Source: Halalkalibacter alkaliphilus
Lineage (GTDB): Bacteria; Bacillota; Bacilli; Bacillales; Bacillaceae_D
Direction of reading: 5' to 3'
Length of the DNA stretch: 64,000 bases
NCBI RefSeq assembly: GCF_023555415.1
Contig: NZ_JAKRYL010000002.1
Location: 248,001 to 312,000, forward strand
In this document: positions 38,891 to 46,945 of the stretch, piece by piece
Position numbering within the stretch: the first letter of the stretch is position 1
How the letters are laid out: every line of letters begins with the position of its first letter
The notes under the pieces: model-generated
What the model was told of the DNA's origin: nothing
The model's database searches: none
The model's input: only the letters and a program-made list of their open reading frames with translations
Made by a program: the position numbers and the translations under genes

Positions 38891-38946
38891 GATTATTTTC
38901 CAACGAACTGATTCAAACATAATTAAATTTAAAGGTGTTGATTAGG

Positions 38947-40728
38947 TTGATTGATACAATAAAAAAATTGCTAATATTATTTAATAAAAATGAAAAGAAA
39001 AAGCTATTTATTATTTTTCTTATGATGATCGTAGCAGCTCTATTTGAAACAATAGGAATAGGTTTAATTGTTCCATTTGTTGGTATGGTTACTAATCCAG
39101 GAATGATACAAGAGCAAGCAATATTATCATATATATATGAACTATTTAAATTCCAGACAACAACAGGTTTTATTATATTTTCAGTTGTTTTTTTACTTTC
39201 AGTTTTTCTTTTAAAGAATGTATATTTATTATTCTTCCATTATGTACAGTATAGAGTCATTTATAATCAACAAGTAAAACTATCAAGAGAATTATTTAAA
39301 GAGTACTTAACAAAACCTTACACTTTCCATTTGCAAAAAAATACTTCAAATCTACTTAGGAATGTAAACGGAGAAGTACCTAAAGTGTTCCAAGGAATTG
39401 TGATGTCTAGCTTTCAACTACTAACAGAGGTACTAGTCATTACATTTATATTAATATTGTTATTACTTACATCACCTGTAGCAACTATCACTGCTTCTGT
39501 ATTATTAGGTGGCAGTGTAGTTATATTTTTCAAAGTGTTCCGGAGAAAAATTAGTTATTTAGGAAAAGAACAACAAAAAGTAAGCGGAACTATTATAAAG
39601 TGGGTTAATCAGGGATTAGGAGCAAGTAAAGAAGTGAAAGTGTCAGGGAAAGAAGGCTTCTTTATAAACGCTTACACAAAGCAAAGTCTTATTAAAGTAA
39701 AAAACAGCCGTTTTATGAAAATGTTAGAGTTAGTTCCAAGGTTATTTATTGAGACATTATTGGTATCTATTGTTCTTATTACTATGCTTATTATCATTTT
39801 CCAAGGTTTAGATACAACACAGCTAGTTTCTACAATGGCACTTTTCGCAATGGCAGCTTTTCGACTAATGCCTTCGATCAATCGTGTTGTTGCATTAATA
39901 ACAACTATTCGATACAGTCAGCCAGCTTTAACAGTTGTTTACGACGATTTGTTTAACAACAAAGACAAATCCTCTAATAGTATTCTTGATAAAGATGCAA
40001 ATGACCTGTTAATCCGTAAAGGAAGGAGAGCATTTCATCAATCAATTAATTTAACCGGAGTATCTTTCCGTTATCCAGGTCAACAAGAGTATTCAGTAAA
40101 AGATGTCTCTTTAACTATACCGATTGGAAATTCAGTTGCATTTATAGGGGAGTCAGGTGCTGGGAAAACAACTCTTGTTGATATTATTCTTGGATTATTA
40201 CATCCGGAAAAAGGAAGTATATCTGTTGATGGTAACGAAATAAAAAACATAAAATCACTTTGGCAACAAAAAATAGGGTATATTCCCCAATCTATATTTC
40301 TTTCAGATGATACTATACGGGGAAATATTGCTTTTGGCATAGAAAATTCGCAGATTAATGACGATGCAGTTTGGAGAGCACTAGAACAAGCGCAATTAAA
40401 AGAATTTGTTGAATCGCTCCCTAATAAATTAGAAACAGAAGTTGGGGAGCGAGGTGTCAGGCTTTCGGGAGGCCAAAGACAGAGAATTGGAATCGCTCGA
40501 GCTTTGTATCATAATCCAGAGATTTTATTTATGGATGAAGCCACTTCAGCTCTAGACAATCAAACTGAAAAAGAATTTATGAAAGCTATCGACGGTTTAC
40601 AAGGGGAAAAGACATTGATTATTATTGCACACCGCTTAAGTACAATTGAAAATTGTGATATTGTATTTGAGATAAAAAAAGGTAAACTAGCAGAAATTAA
40701 AAATAAGGTTGTAAAATCAATTATTTAA
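38947..40728 (+). CDS. ABC transporter, PglK-type oligosaccharide flippase candidate
   Basis: A half-transporter of about 593 residues: six membrane segments (about residues 15-320) fused to an ATPase domain with Walker A GESGAGKTTL, Q-loop IGYIPQSIFLSDD, signature LSGGQRQRIG and Walker B ILFMDEATSALD. Its N-terminal segment FETIGIGLIVPFVGMV and overall plan resemble PglK/WlaB, which flips lipid-linked oligosaccharides. No Wzx/EpsK flippase was found in the locus, so this may take that role. TTG 38947 lies 11 bases after AAAGGTG; TTG 38938 is a poorer alternative. Confidence 0.85.
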   Translation: MIDTIKKLLILFNKNEKKKLFIIFLMMIVAALFETIGIGLIVPFVGMVTNPGMIQEQAILSYIYELFKFQTTTGFIIFSVVFLLSVFLLKNVYLLFFHYVQYRVIYNQQVKLSRELFKEYLTKPYTFHLQKNTSNLLRNVNGEVPKVFQGIVMSSFQLLTEVLVITFILILLLLTSPVATITASVLLGGSVVIFFKVFRRKISYLGKEQQKVSGTIIKWVNQGLGASKEVKVSGKEGFFINAYTKQSLIKVKNSRFMKMLELVPRLFIETLLVSIVLITMLIIIFQGLDTTQLVSTMALFAMAAFRLMPSINRVVALITTIRYSQPALTVVYDDLFNNKDKSSNSILDKDANDLLIRKGRRAFHQSINLTGVSFRYPGQQEYSVKDVSLTIPIGNSVAFIGESGAGKTTLVDIILGLLHPEKGSISVDGNEIKNIKSLWQQKIGYIPQSIFLSDDTIRGNIAFGIENSQINDDAVWRALEQAQLKEFVESLPNKLETEVGERGVRLSGGQRQRIGIARALYHNPEILFMDEATSALDNQTEKEFMKAIDGLQGEKTLIIIAHRLSTIENCDIVFEIKKGKLAEIKNKVVKSII

Positions 40729-40760
40729 AAAAATTAAATTCATAAAGCCTTATCTATGGA

Positions 40761-40900
40761 ACATGAGAAGCTAATTTTTATTTTGCTAGTCGCTCATGAG
40801 TACCTCTCAATGAAAGGTTAGTTAATCGTTAGGGAGTCTTCCTCCTACCGTTAGTTGGTCCGGTAACTTACTATTCTACTTTTGGGAAGGGACTCTTTTT
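40761..40900 (+). ncRNA. Structured leader RNA candidate before the kinase-like gene
   Basis: The gap 40729-40959 holds a CATGAG/CTCATG hairpin, a TACCG (40846-40850)/CGGTA (40861-40865) hairpin and a longer helix pairing GAGTCTTCC (40834-40842) with GGAAGGGACTC (40885-40895), followed directly by five T. The last part resembles a terminator or attenuator. The family is not recognised. Confidence 0.45.
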
Positions 40901-40959
40901 GTCTTGAAAGCAATGCGAGACTGGTTTAATTATGCAATTCACTCAGTTAAGGAGAAAAA

Positions 40960-42174
40960 ATGGATAATAATAAAAAATATTATTATATTTACGTTAGAGA
41001 TAAAGTCTATATCAATGTGGAAGTTTCTTTTCTTCCTCTTTTTTTTTATTTGTATTTTAAGACAAAACCGATGGGTTTATTTGAAAAAAGGTTTACTTGG
41101 AAAATTTCAAGATTATTACCTTTATTTGTAGTTAGGGTAATAAGAGTATTTACTTTTACTTTTACATTTTATAAGAAGAAGAGAATTTTTAAAAATACAA
41201 ACTCTCAAAAAGTTATAACTTCAACTTTCTGTGGTCATTTGCTTTTAAACCTGCGTCAAGGTGAGAATAAAATATTTAATTTTAAAGCTGAACAAGTTAT
41301 TACAGATTTTCCAGTGTGTATAAGTAATCATGAAGTAGAAAAAAGGATCAATACAATAATTGTAGCTTCAACATGTAAAATTAAACCAAATCTCTTAGAC
41401 TGGGATGTAAAGAAAAGATGCTTAATTGAAGAGTTCATCAATATTAAAAGCCAATCATATAGTACTAATAATATAGACGTATTTTATAAAGATGCATTAC
41501 CCATTTTAAAGGATCTCATGTTTACTAAGAAACCAGACGTATTAAATTATAATTTATATCTTAATAGTAAGCTAAATTTATTAGATACTATACTAGAGAA
41601 ACGTATTATTAATAACGAAAAATATATTGAGGAATTAAAAATAATAAAAAGATTTTATTATGAAATAAGAATGAAATTAAAGGAGATTAATAAAAAAGAC
41701 ATTGTCGTTGTATTTTCACATGGTGATTTATGGGAAGGTAACATTCTCAGTAATAAAAGGTATACTTTTGTTATTGATTGGAACACACAAGGTAGTCGTA
41801 CAGCTTTTTTTGATTTTTATTTTATGATGTTTATGCTTGCTAATAAAAATAGTCATTTTAAGGTGTATGATAACAAATGGATATTGAGTTTAGATAAAGT
41901 ATTAGAAAATAGTTTTATGAAATTATTAAACGAAATAAAAAACAAAAATAATAATACTCTTAACTCTGATCTTATAGAAAATTTAAATGATTTTGATGTT
42001 TACCGTTATTTATTTTATATAGAGCTTTCAATTCTTAAACTAGAATGTAGGGAGGTTAATTCTGATAAGCAACTAAAAGATGTTGTAGCGTGGGTAAATA
42101 GGTTTATTTTATTTGAAGATTTTAATAATGGAAGCAGAGAATTCTTTTGTTTGAAAGAAAATGTTTCTAAATAA
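40960..42174 (+). CDS. Aminoglycoside phosphotransferase/choline-kinase-fold protein
   Basis: A 404-residue protein with the kinase-like catalytic centre of the APH/choline kinase superfamily: VVFSHGDLWEGNILSN (HGDxxxxN) followed by FVIDWNTQGS (metal-binding Asp) and AFFDFYFMMF. The N-terminal ATP-binding lobe is less clear. Being between polysaccharide genes, it more probably phosphorylates a sugar, polyol or lipid-linked intermediate than an antibiotic; this is inference. The gene is extremely AT-rich with many Asn and Lys codons. A GGAGAAAAA site precedes the ATG. Confidence 0.72.
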   Translation: MDNNKKYYYIYVRDKVYINVEVSFLPLFFYLYFKTKPMGLFEKRFTWKISRLLPLFVVRVIRVFTFTFTFYKKKRIFKNTNSQKVITSTFCGHLLLNLRQGENKIFNFKAEQVITDFPVCISNHEVEKRINTIIVASTCKIKPNLLDWDVKKRCLIEEFINIKSQSYSTNNIDVFYKDALPILKDLMFTKKPDVLNYNLYLNSKLNLLDTILEKRIINNEKYIEELKIIKRFYYEIRMKLKEINKKDIVVVFSHGDLWEGNILSNKRYTFVIDWNTQGSRTAFFDFYFMMFMLANKNSHFKVYDNKWILSLDKVLENSFMKLLNEIKNKNNNTLNSDLIENLNDFDVYRYLFYIELSILKLECREVNSDKQLKDVVAWVNRFILFEDFNNGSREFFCLKENVSK

Positions 42175-42259
42175 CAGCTAAAATACTCAAAACAACCTGT
42201 CATATGAATATCATTATTCAAGGTAATTTAATTATTATAAGAAATTTGTGGTGTTGTAA

Positions 42260-43432
42260 ATGAAGGAAAATCGAATGTGTGTTGTCACAACGACATCCAT
42301 AACAATTAAAAGTTTTCTCCTGCAACAACTTATTTTTTTATCACAGAATGGTTACGACATAACAATAGTTTGTAATTACGATGAAGAATTAATAGCTTTC
42401 TTACCAAAAAATATTAAATATAATCCAATTACCATGAAAAGGGGTGTTGATGGGCTAGGTGCATTAAATAGTTTGGATCTTCTATATAAACTTTTCAAGA
42501 AAGAGAGATTTGATATAGTCCAATATTCCACACCTAACGCTGCACTATATGCTTCAATAGCTTCATGGTTAACAAGAACCCCTGTCAGATTATATTGCCA
42601 GTGGGGAATACGTTATGTCGGTTTTACTGGTTGGCGTAGAAGGGTTTTTAAAGCTATTGAGAAGATAGTATGCTCTCTTTCTACCTATATAGAGCCGGAT
42701 AGTTATGGAAACTTACAATTCAGCAAATCAGAAAAGCTTTATACTAGTAACAAAAGTAACGTGATATGGAATGGAAGTGCGAACGGGGTGGATCTTAATA
42801 GGTTTGATTTTACTTCAAAGCAAAAATGGAGCGATGAGATTCGCCAGAAATATAAGATTTCCAATGATGATCTAGTATTTGGTTTTATAGGGAGGCTTAA
42901 TAAAGATAAAGGAATTAATGAGCTTCTATCAGCGTTTAAATATATTTCGCAACATAATGTTAATGTTAAATTAATGATGATTGGTCCTGAGGAGAACGCT
43001 GGAGTTCACCAGGACCTATTTGAATGGTCTCAGCAAAGTGAAACAGTAATATATTGTGGATTTACCAATGAAGTAGAAAAATACTATTCTGCTCTTGATG
43101 TTTTTATTTTACCAAGCTATCGTGAAGGGTTTGGTTCTGTAGTTATTGAAGCTGAAGCAATGGGAATTCCCGTTATTGTAACTGATATACCTGGACCTAC
43201 TGATGCTATGCTGCGAGGAGAAACAGGTCTGGTCGTTCCAAAAGGTGAAGTAGATCCTTTAATTGAAGCAATGAAGACAATGTTAAATCCAACGCTACGT
43301 CACGAAATGGGTGAAAAAGCTATCGTATTTGTTCGTGAAAAATTTGATCAACGGGTACTTTGGAAACATATTCTTGAGGACAGAAATAGGCTTGTTATGA
43401 AAGAAAGGGCAAGAAAAGAGGGGGTAGTATGA
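42260..43432 (+). CDS. Glycosyltransferase family 4
   Basis: A 390-residue GT4 enzyme. The acceptor half includes VQYSTPNAALYASIASWLTR and CQWGIRYVGF; the donor half has FGFIGRLNKDKGINELLSAF and LPSYREGFGSVVIEAEAMGIP. Of the type found in capsule and O-antigen loci (galactose or N-acetylhexosamine transferases), but the sugar cannot be assigned. Start ATG 42260 has a GTGGTG site. It overlaps the next gene by 4 bases. Confidence 0.87.
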   Translation: MKENRMCVVTTTSITIKSFLLQQLIFLSQNGYDITIVCNYDEELIAFLPKNIKYNPITMKRGVDGLGALNSLDLLYKLFKKERFDIVQYSTPNAALYASIASWLTRTPVRLYCQWGIRYVGFTGWRRRVFKAIEKIVCSLSTYIEPDSYGNLQFSKSEKLYTSNKSNVIWNGSANGVDLNRFDFTSKQKWSDEIRQKYKISNDDLVFGFIGRLNKDKGINELLSAFKYISQHNVNVKLMMIGPEENAGVHQDLFEWSQQSETVIYCGFTNEVEKYYSALDVFILPSYREGFGSVVIEAEAMGIPVIVTDIPGPTDAMLRGETGLVVPKGEVDPLIEAMKTMLNPTLRHEMGEKAIVFVREKFDQRVLWKHILEDRNRLVMKERARKEGVV

Positions 43433-44235
43433 AGTACGATAAGCCCAAAGTATCAATAATTATGGGGATTTTCAACTGTTCTGGTACTTTAAGAGAAAGT
43501 GTAGACTCAATAGTAAATCAGTCATATAAGAATTGGGAATTAATTATGTGCGATGATGGTTCAACAGATGACACCTATCGTATTGCAAGACAATATGCAG
43601 ATCAAAACTCTAACATTAAAGTGATTAAAAATGATAAAAATCAGGGACTTGCATATAGCCTAAACCATTGCCTTCAATATTGTAGGGGAGAGTATATTGC
43701 TAGACAGGATGCTGATGATCGCTCTCTACCTGAACGATTAGAAAAAGAAGTAAGGATTCTAGATGATAATCAACAGTATGATATTGTCAGTACAGGGATG
43801 AGATTTTATGATGAAAAAGGGTTTTGGGGTGAGATTATTCCAATTGAAGAACCATTGCCAGAGGATTTTATCGCCCAATCACCTTTTTGCCATGCACCTT
43901 CTATGGTTCGGCGTAAGGCCTTGTTTGCTGTTAATGGCTATGATGTTACAAAGAGAACTTTACGTGTTGAAGACTATAACCTTTGGTTTAGGATGTATGC
44001 AAATGGATCGAGGGGCTGCAATATTAAAGAGTCTCTTTATGAAGTAAGGGATGATCGAAGTGCAATTAAGAGAAGGAAATATAGTTTGAGATTAAAAGAG
44101 GCATACGTACGATTCAGTGGGTATAAAATGTTGAAGCTGCCGTGTACATCTTATATTTATGCTATTCGACCACTTATTGTTGGATTAGTGCCTAATGGGT
44201 TATATAAATCCCTACGGCGCTATAGGTATAATTAA
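43429..44235 (+). CDS. Glycosyltransferase family 2
   Basis: A 268-residue GT-A enzyme: VSIIMGIFNCSGTLRESVDS, CDDGSTDDTYRIARQYADQ and the DxD site ARQDADDRS. The C-terminal part (CHAPSMVRRKALFAVNGYD and VEDYNLWFRM) is common in EPS GT2 enzymes. It is the last gene of the polysaccharide locus and is translationally coupled to the GT4 before it. No terminator with a clear T-run separates it from the lasso cluster. Confidence 0.88.
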   Translation: MKYDKPKVSIIMGIFNCSGTLRESVDSIVNQSYKNWELIMCDDGSTDDTYRIARQYADQNSNIKVIKNDKNQGLAYSLNHCLQYCRGEYIARQDADDRSLPERLEKEVRILDDNQQYDIVSTGMRFYDEKGFWGEIIPIEEPLPEDFIAQSPFCHAPSMVRRKALFAVNGYDVTKRTLRVEDYNLWFRMYANGSRGCNIKESLYEVRDDRSAIKRRKYSLRLKEAYVRFSGYKMLKLPCTSYIYAIRPLIVGLVPNGLYKSLRRYRYN

Positions 44236-44357
44236 CTATATGGAGAATGTAAATCTATTGTAAGAATATATAAGCTTGATACTTTGTTTACCTAATTAAA
44301 TCCGTCTTTTTCTCTGAATAAAACGATAAAAATTAAAACTTTTTATATAGAGAGTTA

Positions 44358-44385
44358 TTGACTTATGGTGATTATGTTGTATGAT
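44358..44385 (+). promoter_or_regulatory. Promoter of the lasso cyclase 1 gene
   Basis: -35 TTGACT (44358-44363), 16-base spacer and -10 TATGAT (44380-44385). The expected start of transcription is near 44392, just before the operator at 44399. This leaves a leader of about 145 bases. Confidence 0.65.
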
Positions 44386-44398
44386 AAAGGTAACAGAC

Positions 44399-44438
44399 GT
44401 TCTTTATAAAGAATAACCAAGTGACCTTTATAAAGTAA
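44399..44438. promoter_or_regulatory. SinR-like operators just downstream of the lasso promoter
   Basis: GTTCTTTATAAAGAAT (44399-44414) matches the palindrome at 15 of 16 positions; a weaker copy GACCTTTATAAAGTAA (44423-44438, 12 of 16) lies 24 bases further. Their position over the start of transcription suits a repressor. Confidence 0.68.
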
Positions 44439-44494
44439 TAATTTATTAAATTTTTAAAACTGTTGGATATCGCTATCCACACATTTTTTTGGTA

Positions 44495-44520
44495 GTGTTG
44501 TTCTTTAAAAAGAACAACAC
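44495..44520. promoter_or_regulatory. Perfect 26-bp palindromic SinR-like operator before lasso cyclase 1
   Basis: Arms 44495-44506 and 44509-44520 are perfectly complementary; the core GTTCTTTAAAAAGAAC (44500-44515) matches 15 of 16. It ends 4 bases before the AGGAGG ribosome site, so as RNA it could also form a hairpin next to the start. Confidence 0.65.
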
Positions 44521-44535
44521 GATAGGAGGAAGTTA

Positions 44536-46476
44536 ATGAGCGCAATTGCTGGAATTTATCATTCTAATAATGCACCTGTTACAAGGGATCATTATTCAAT
44601 CATTATGGATAATCTAGCTCAATTTCCTGCTAATGATATTCAATGCTGGAACAAAAATAATGCTTTCCTTGGATGTCTTTCGCAGTGGATTACACCTGAA
44701 TCTATAGGCGAACCATTGCCATTTTATGATTCAGAAAGAAACGCAGCTATTACTGCGGATGCCATAATTGATAACCGTGAGGAATTATTTAACTTATTAC
44801 AAGTAGAAACAGGTTTAAGAAAAACCATTCCAGATAGTCAATTAATTTTACTTTCTTATTACAAGTGGGAAGAGGATTGTCCCAAATACTTAATAGGTGA
44901 TTTTGCTTTTATGATATGGGATGAGAGAAAACAAAAGTTTTTCGGAGCTAGAGATTTCTCAGGAACTAGAACCTTATATTATTACCATGACAAACAGCAT
45001 TTTGCTTTTTGTACAACTATAGAAGCATTATTAAATTTACCGTATATACAAAAGCAGTTAAATGAAGATTGGTTATCTGAATTCTTGGCTATTTCTTCAG
45101 TTGTAGATACCGTAAATACATCAATAACTCCCTATAGAACAATTGAACAAGTACCACCTGCTCATATTATTTCTGTAGAAGGAAATAAAGTTAAAATTAA
45201 ACAATATTGTACTTTGTTAGCTGACAGTAAATTGAAATTAAAATCTGAAAATGAGTATGTAGAAGCCTTTCAGGAAGTCTTTCAAAAATCTGTTAATGCT
45301 CGTTTGCGTACACACCGACAGGTTGGTGCTCATTTAAGTGGAGGGTTAGATTCTGGTTCAGTTGTCAGTTTCGCAGCAAGGTCACTAAAAAATGAAAATA
45401 AGTTATTACATACATTTAGTTATATTCCTTCTAGAGGCTTTAAAGATTACACACAAAAACGGTTGTTGCCTGACGAAAGACCATTTATTAAATCAACGGT
45501 TAATCATATTGGAGGAATTAAGGATCATTATTTAGATTTTGATGGAAAAGATTCATATTCTGAAATTAATGAATACCTCGATATTCTAGAAATGCCATAC
45601 AAATTTTTCGAGAACTCTTTTTGGATAAAAGGAATGTTTGAAACAGCTAATAAAAAGGAAGTTGGGGTTCTTTTAAACGGAGGAAGAGGAAATTTCACTA
45701 TTTCTTGGGGGCATGCATTAAATTATTATGCAATTCTACTTAAAAAAATGAAATGGATTAAACTCTACAAAGAATTGGATCAGTATAGCCAGAATGCGGG
45801 AGGAGCTCGATTACGCAGAATCCCTGTACTTGCAAAAGTAGCTTTTCCATTCATTAATAAATTTAATTCTACTGTTACAACTAAACAATTTCCTAGATTG
45901 ATTAATGCGGAATTCGCAAATAAGAAAGATGTATTTAATAAAATTAATAAGTATGGTTTAGATGAAACAGGTTGGTTTGGTACAAATGATATTTATGAAC
46001 AAAGAAAAAGACATTTTGAGGATATATTTCATTGGAATGCAACGAATACTCTAGCTGCTAAATTATCTTTACGCTATTCGTTATGGAAACGAGATTCAAC
46101 CAATGATTTACGAGTTATCCGCTTTTGTTTATCTGTACCTGAAGAACAGTATGTTCAGAATGGAATGGATCGAGCACTCATTAGAAGGTCTACTAAAAAT
46201 TTATTACCTGATAAAGTAAGGTTGAACCAGCGTATACGAGGTGTCCAAGGGGCTGATTGGCTTTATCGTATGACTCCTATTTGGGATAATTTTATGAAAG
46301 ACGTTGAGCAGCTTGCTACTGATGAAAGATTATTAAACTTTGTGGACGGAGAGGTTATACAGAACTCTCTTGAAAAAGTAAGAAAGGAACCTCTTCCGGA
46401 ATACGCCATTGATCCGAATTATAGGTTACTGATGCGCAGTCTAATTGTTTCAAAATTTTTAAAAAGATTTACTTGA
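44536..46476 (+). CDS. Lasso peptide cyclase C1 (asparagine synthetase-like)
   Basis: A 646-residue member of the asparagine synthetase B superfamily acting as lasso macrolactam synthetase: it adenylates the ring-forming Asp/Glu side chain so that the core N-terminus can attack it. The N-terminal domain resembles a class II glutamine amidotransferase but begins MSAIAGIY, lacking the catalytic Cys2, as in McjC-type enzymes. The ATP site is HLSGGLDSGSVVSFAA. AGGAGG precedes the ATG. Its precursor gene A1 follows after 14 bases, the reverse of the common A-then-C order. It is about as long as, and clearly related to, C2 at 46946. Confidence 0.9.
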   Translation: MSAIAGIYHSNNAPVTRDHYSIIMDNLAQFPANDIQCWNKNNAFLGCLSQWITPESIGEPLPFYDSERNAAITADAIIDNREELFNLLQVETGLRKTIPDSQLILLSYYKWEEDCPKYLIGDFAFMIWDERKQKFFGARDFSGTRTLYYYHDKQHFAFCTTIEALLNLPYIQKQLNEDWLSEFLAISSVVDTVNTSITPYRTIEQVPPAHIISVEGNKVKIKQYCTLLADSKLKLKSENEYVEAFQEVFQKSVNARLRTHRQVGAHLSGGLDSGSVVSFAARSLKNENKLLHTFSYIPSRGFKDYTQKRLLPDERPFIKSTVNHIGGIKDHYLDFDGKDSYSEINEYLDILEMPYKFFENSFWIKGMFETANKKEVGVLLNGGRGNFTISWGHALNYYAILLKKMKWIKLYKELDQYSQNAGGARLRRIPVLAKVAFPFINKFNSTVTTKQFPRLINAEFANKKDVFNKINKYGLDETGWFGTNDIYEQRKRHFEDIFHWNATNTLAAKLSLRYSLWKRDSTNDLRVIRFCLSVPEEQYVQNGMDRALIRRSTKNLLPDKVRLNQRIRGVQGADWLYRMTPIWDNFMKDVEQLATDERLLNFVDGEVIQNSLEKVRKEPLPEYAIDPNYRLLMRSLIVSKFLKRFT

Positions 46477-46490
46477 AAGGAGGTGAGACG

Positions 46491-46625
46491 ATGAAAAATG
46501 AATGGAAGAAACCGGAATTAGAAGTACTTGACGTAGACATGACAATGGCTAACCCGAATGATGGGGATCATCTAGACCAAGCGTATCCTGAGGGGACTCC
46601 TCGATGGGAATTGACTTGGAGTTAA
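46491..46625 (+). CDS. Lasso peptide precursor A1, 44 aa
   Basis: ATG 46491 follows a near-perfect GAAAGGAGGTGAGA site. The leader is MKNEWKKPELEVLDVDMTM, containing the W/Y-x-x-P...L recognition pattern bound by B1 and the conserved Thr at position -2. The predicted core is 25 residues from Ala20, with Asn2, Asp5, Asp7, His8, Asp10, three aromatic residues near the end and a C-terminal Ser. Asp7 would give a 7-residue ring; cutting one residue later would place an Asp at ring position 9. The terminal Ser fits phosphorylation by the K enzyme. Confidence 0.85.
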   Translation: MKNEWKKPELEVLDVDMTMANPNDGDHLDQAYPEGTPRWELTWS

Positions 46626-46670
46626 GGTTTTTTACCTTCGATTTCATACATATGAAATCATACTAGATTT

Positions 46671-46728
46671 AAGTTAAAGTTCTCTTCTAGGAGAACTTTA
46701 ACTTAATAAAACTAGGTTTTATTAAGTT
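46671..46728 (+). terminator. Two overlapping hairpins after precursor A1
   Basis: Hairpin 1: perfect 14-bp stem, arms 46671-46684 and 46691-46704. Hairpin 2: perfect 13-bp stem, arms 46700-46712 and 46716-46728. They share 46700-46704 and so compete at their ends. No long T-run follows; they may stabilise or attenuate the C1-A1 transcript. Confidence 0.65.
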
Positions 46729-46794
46729 AATTTAGCAAGTAGTAACAAGCGGTAAAAATTACAGATTATTTTTTTATATCACAAAAAAGGACAT

Positions 46795-46845
46795 TTGACA
46801 TTTATGTAAAAACACTTTTTTATGGGTTCGTTCTTTAATTAAGAA
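46795..46845 (+). promoter_or_regulatory. Promoter and SinR-like operator before lasso cyclase 2
   Basis: Perfect -35 TTGACA (46795-46800), 17-base spacer and a weak -10 TTTTAT (46818-46823). GTTCTTTAATTAAGAA (46830-46845) follows 6 bases later, with one extra base between the half-sites. The geometry copies that in front of cyclase 1. Confidence 0.5.
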
Positions 46846-46901
46846 TTAGAGATTATGTAATTATAAGAAATTAAATCATTATCTTTTTTAACTTCCCTAT
46901 T

Positions 46902-46917
46902 GTTCTTTATAAAGTGT
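46902..46917. promoter_or_regulatory. Second SinR-like operator before lasso cyclase 2
   Basis: GTTCTTTATAAAGTGT, 13 of 16 matches; the left half-site is perfect. It lies 28 bases before the start codon of C2, again like the start-proximal site of C1. The gap 46626-46945 contains only the hairpins, promoter and operators listed. Confidence 0.55.
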
Positions 46918-46945
46918 GCGAATAAAGTGATGTTAGGAGGCTGTA

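Noticed and set aside
40960-42174. Aminoglycoside resistance gene
   Set aside because: Only the general kinase-fold motifs match; context is polysaccharide synthesis and no specific resistance family is recognisable.
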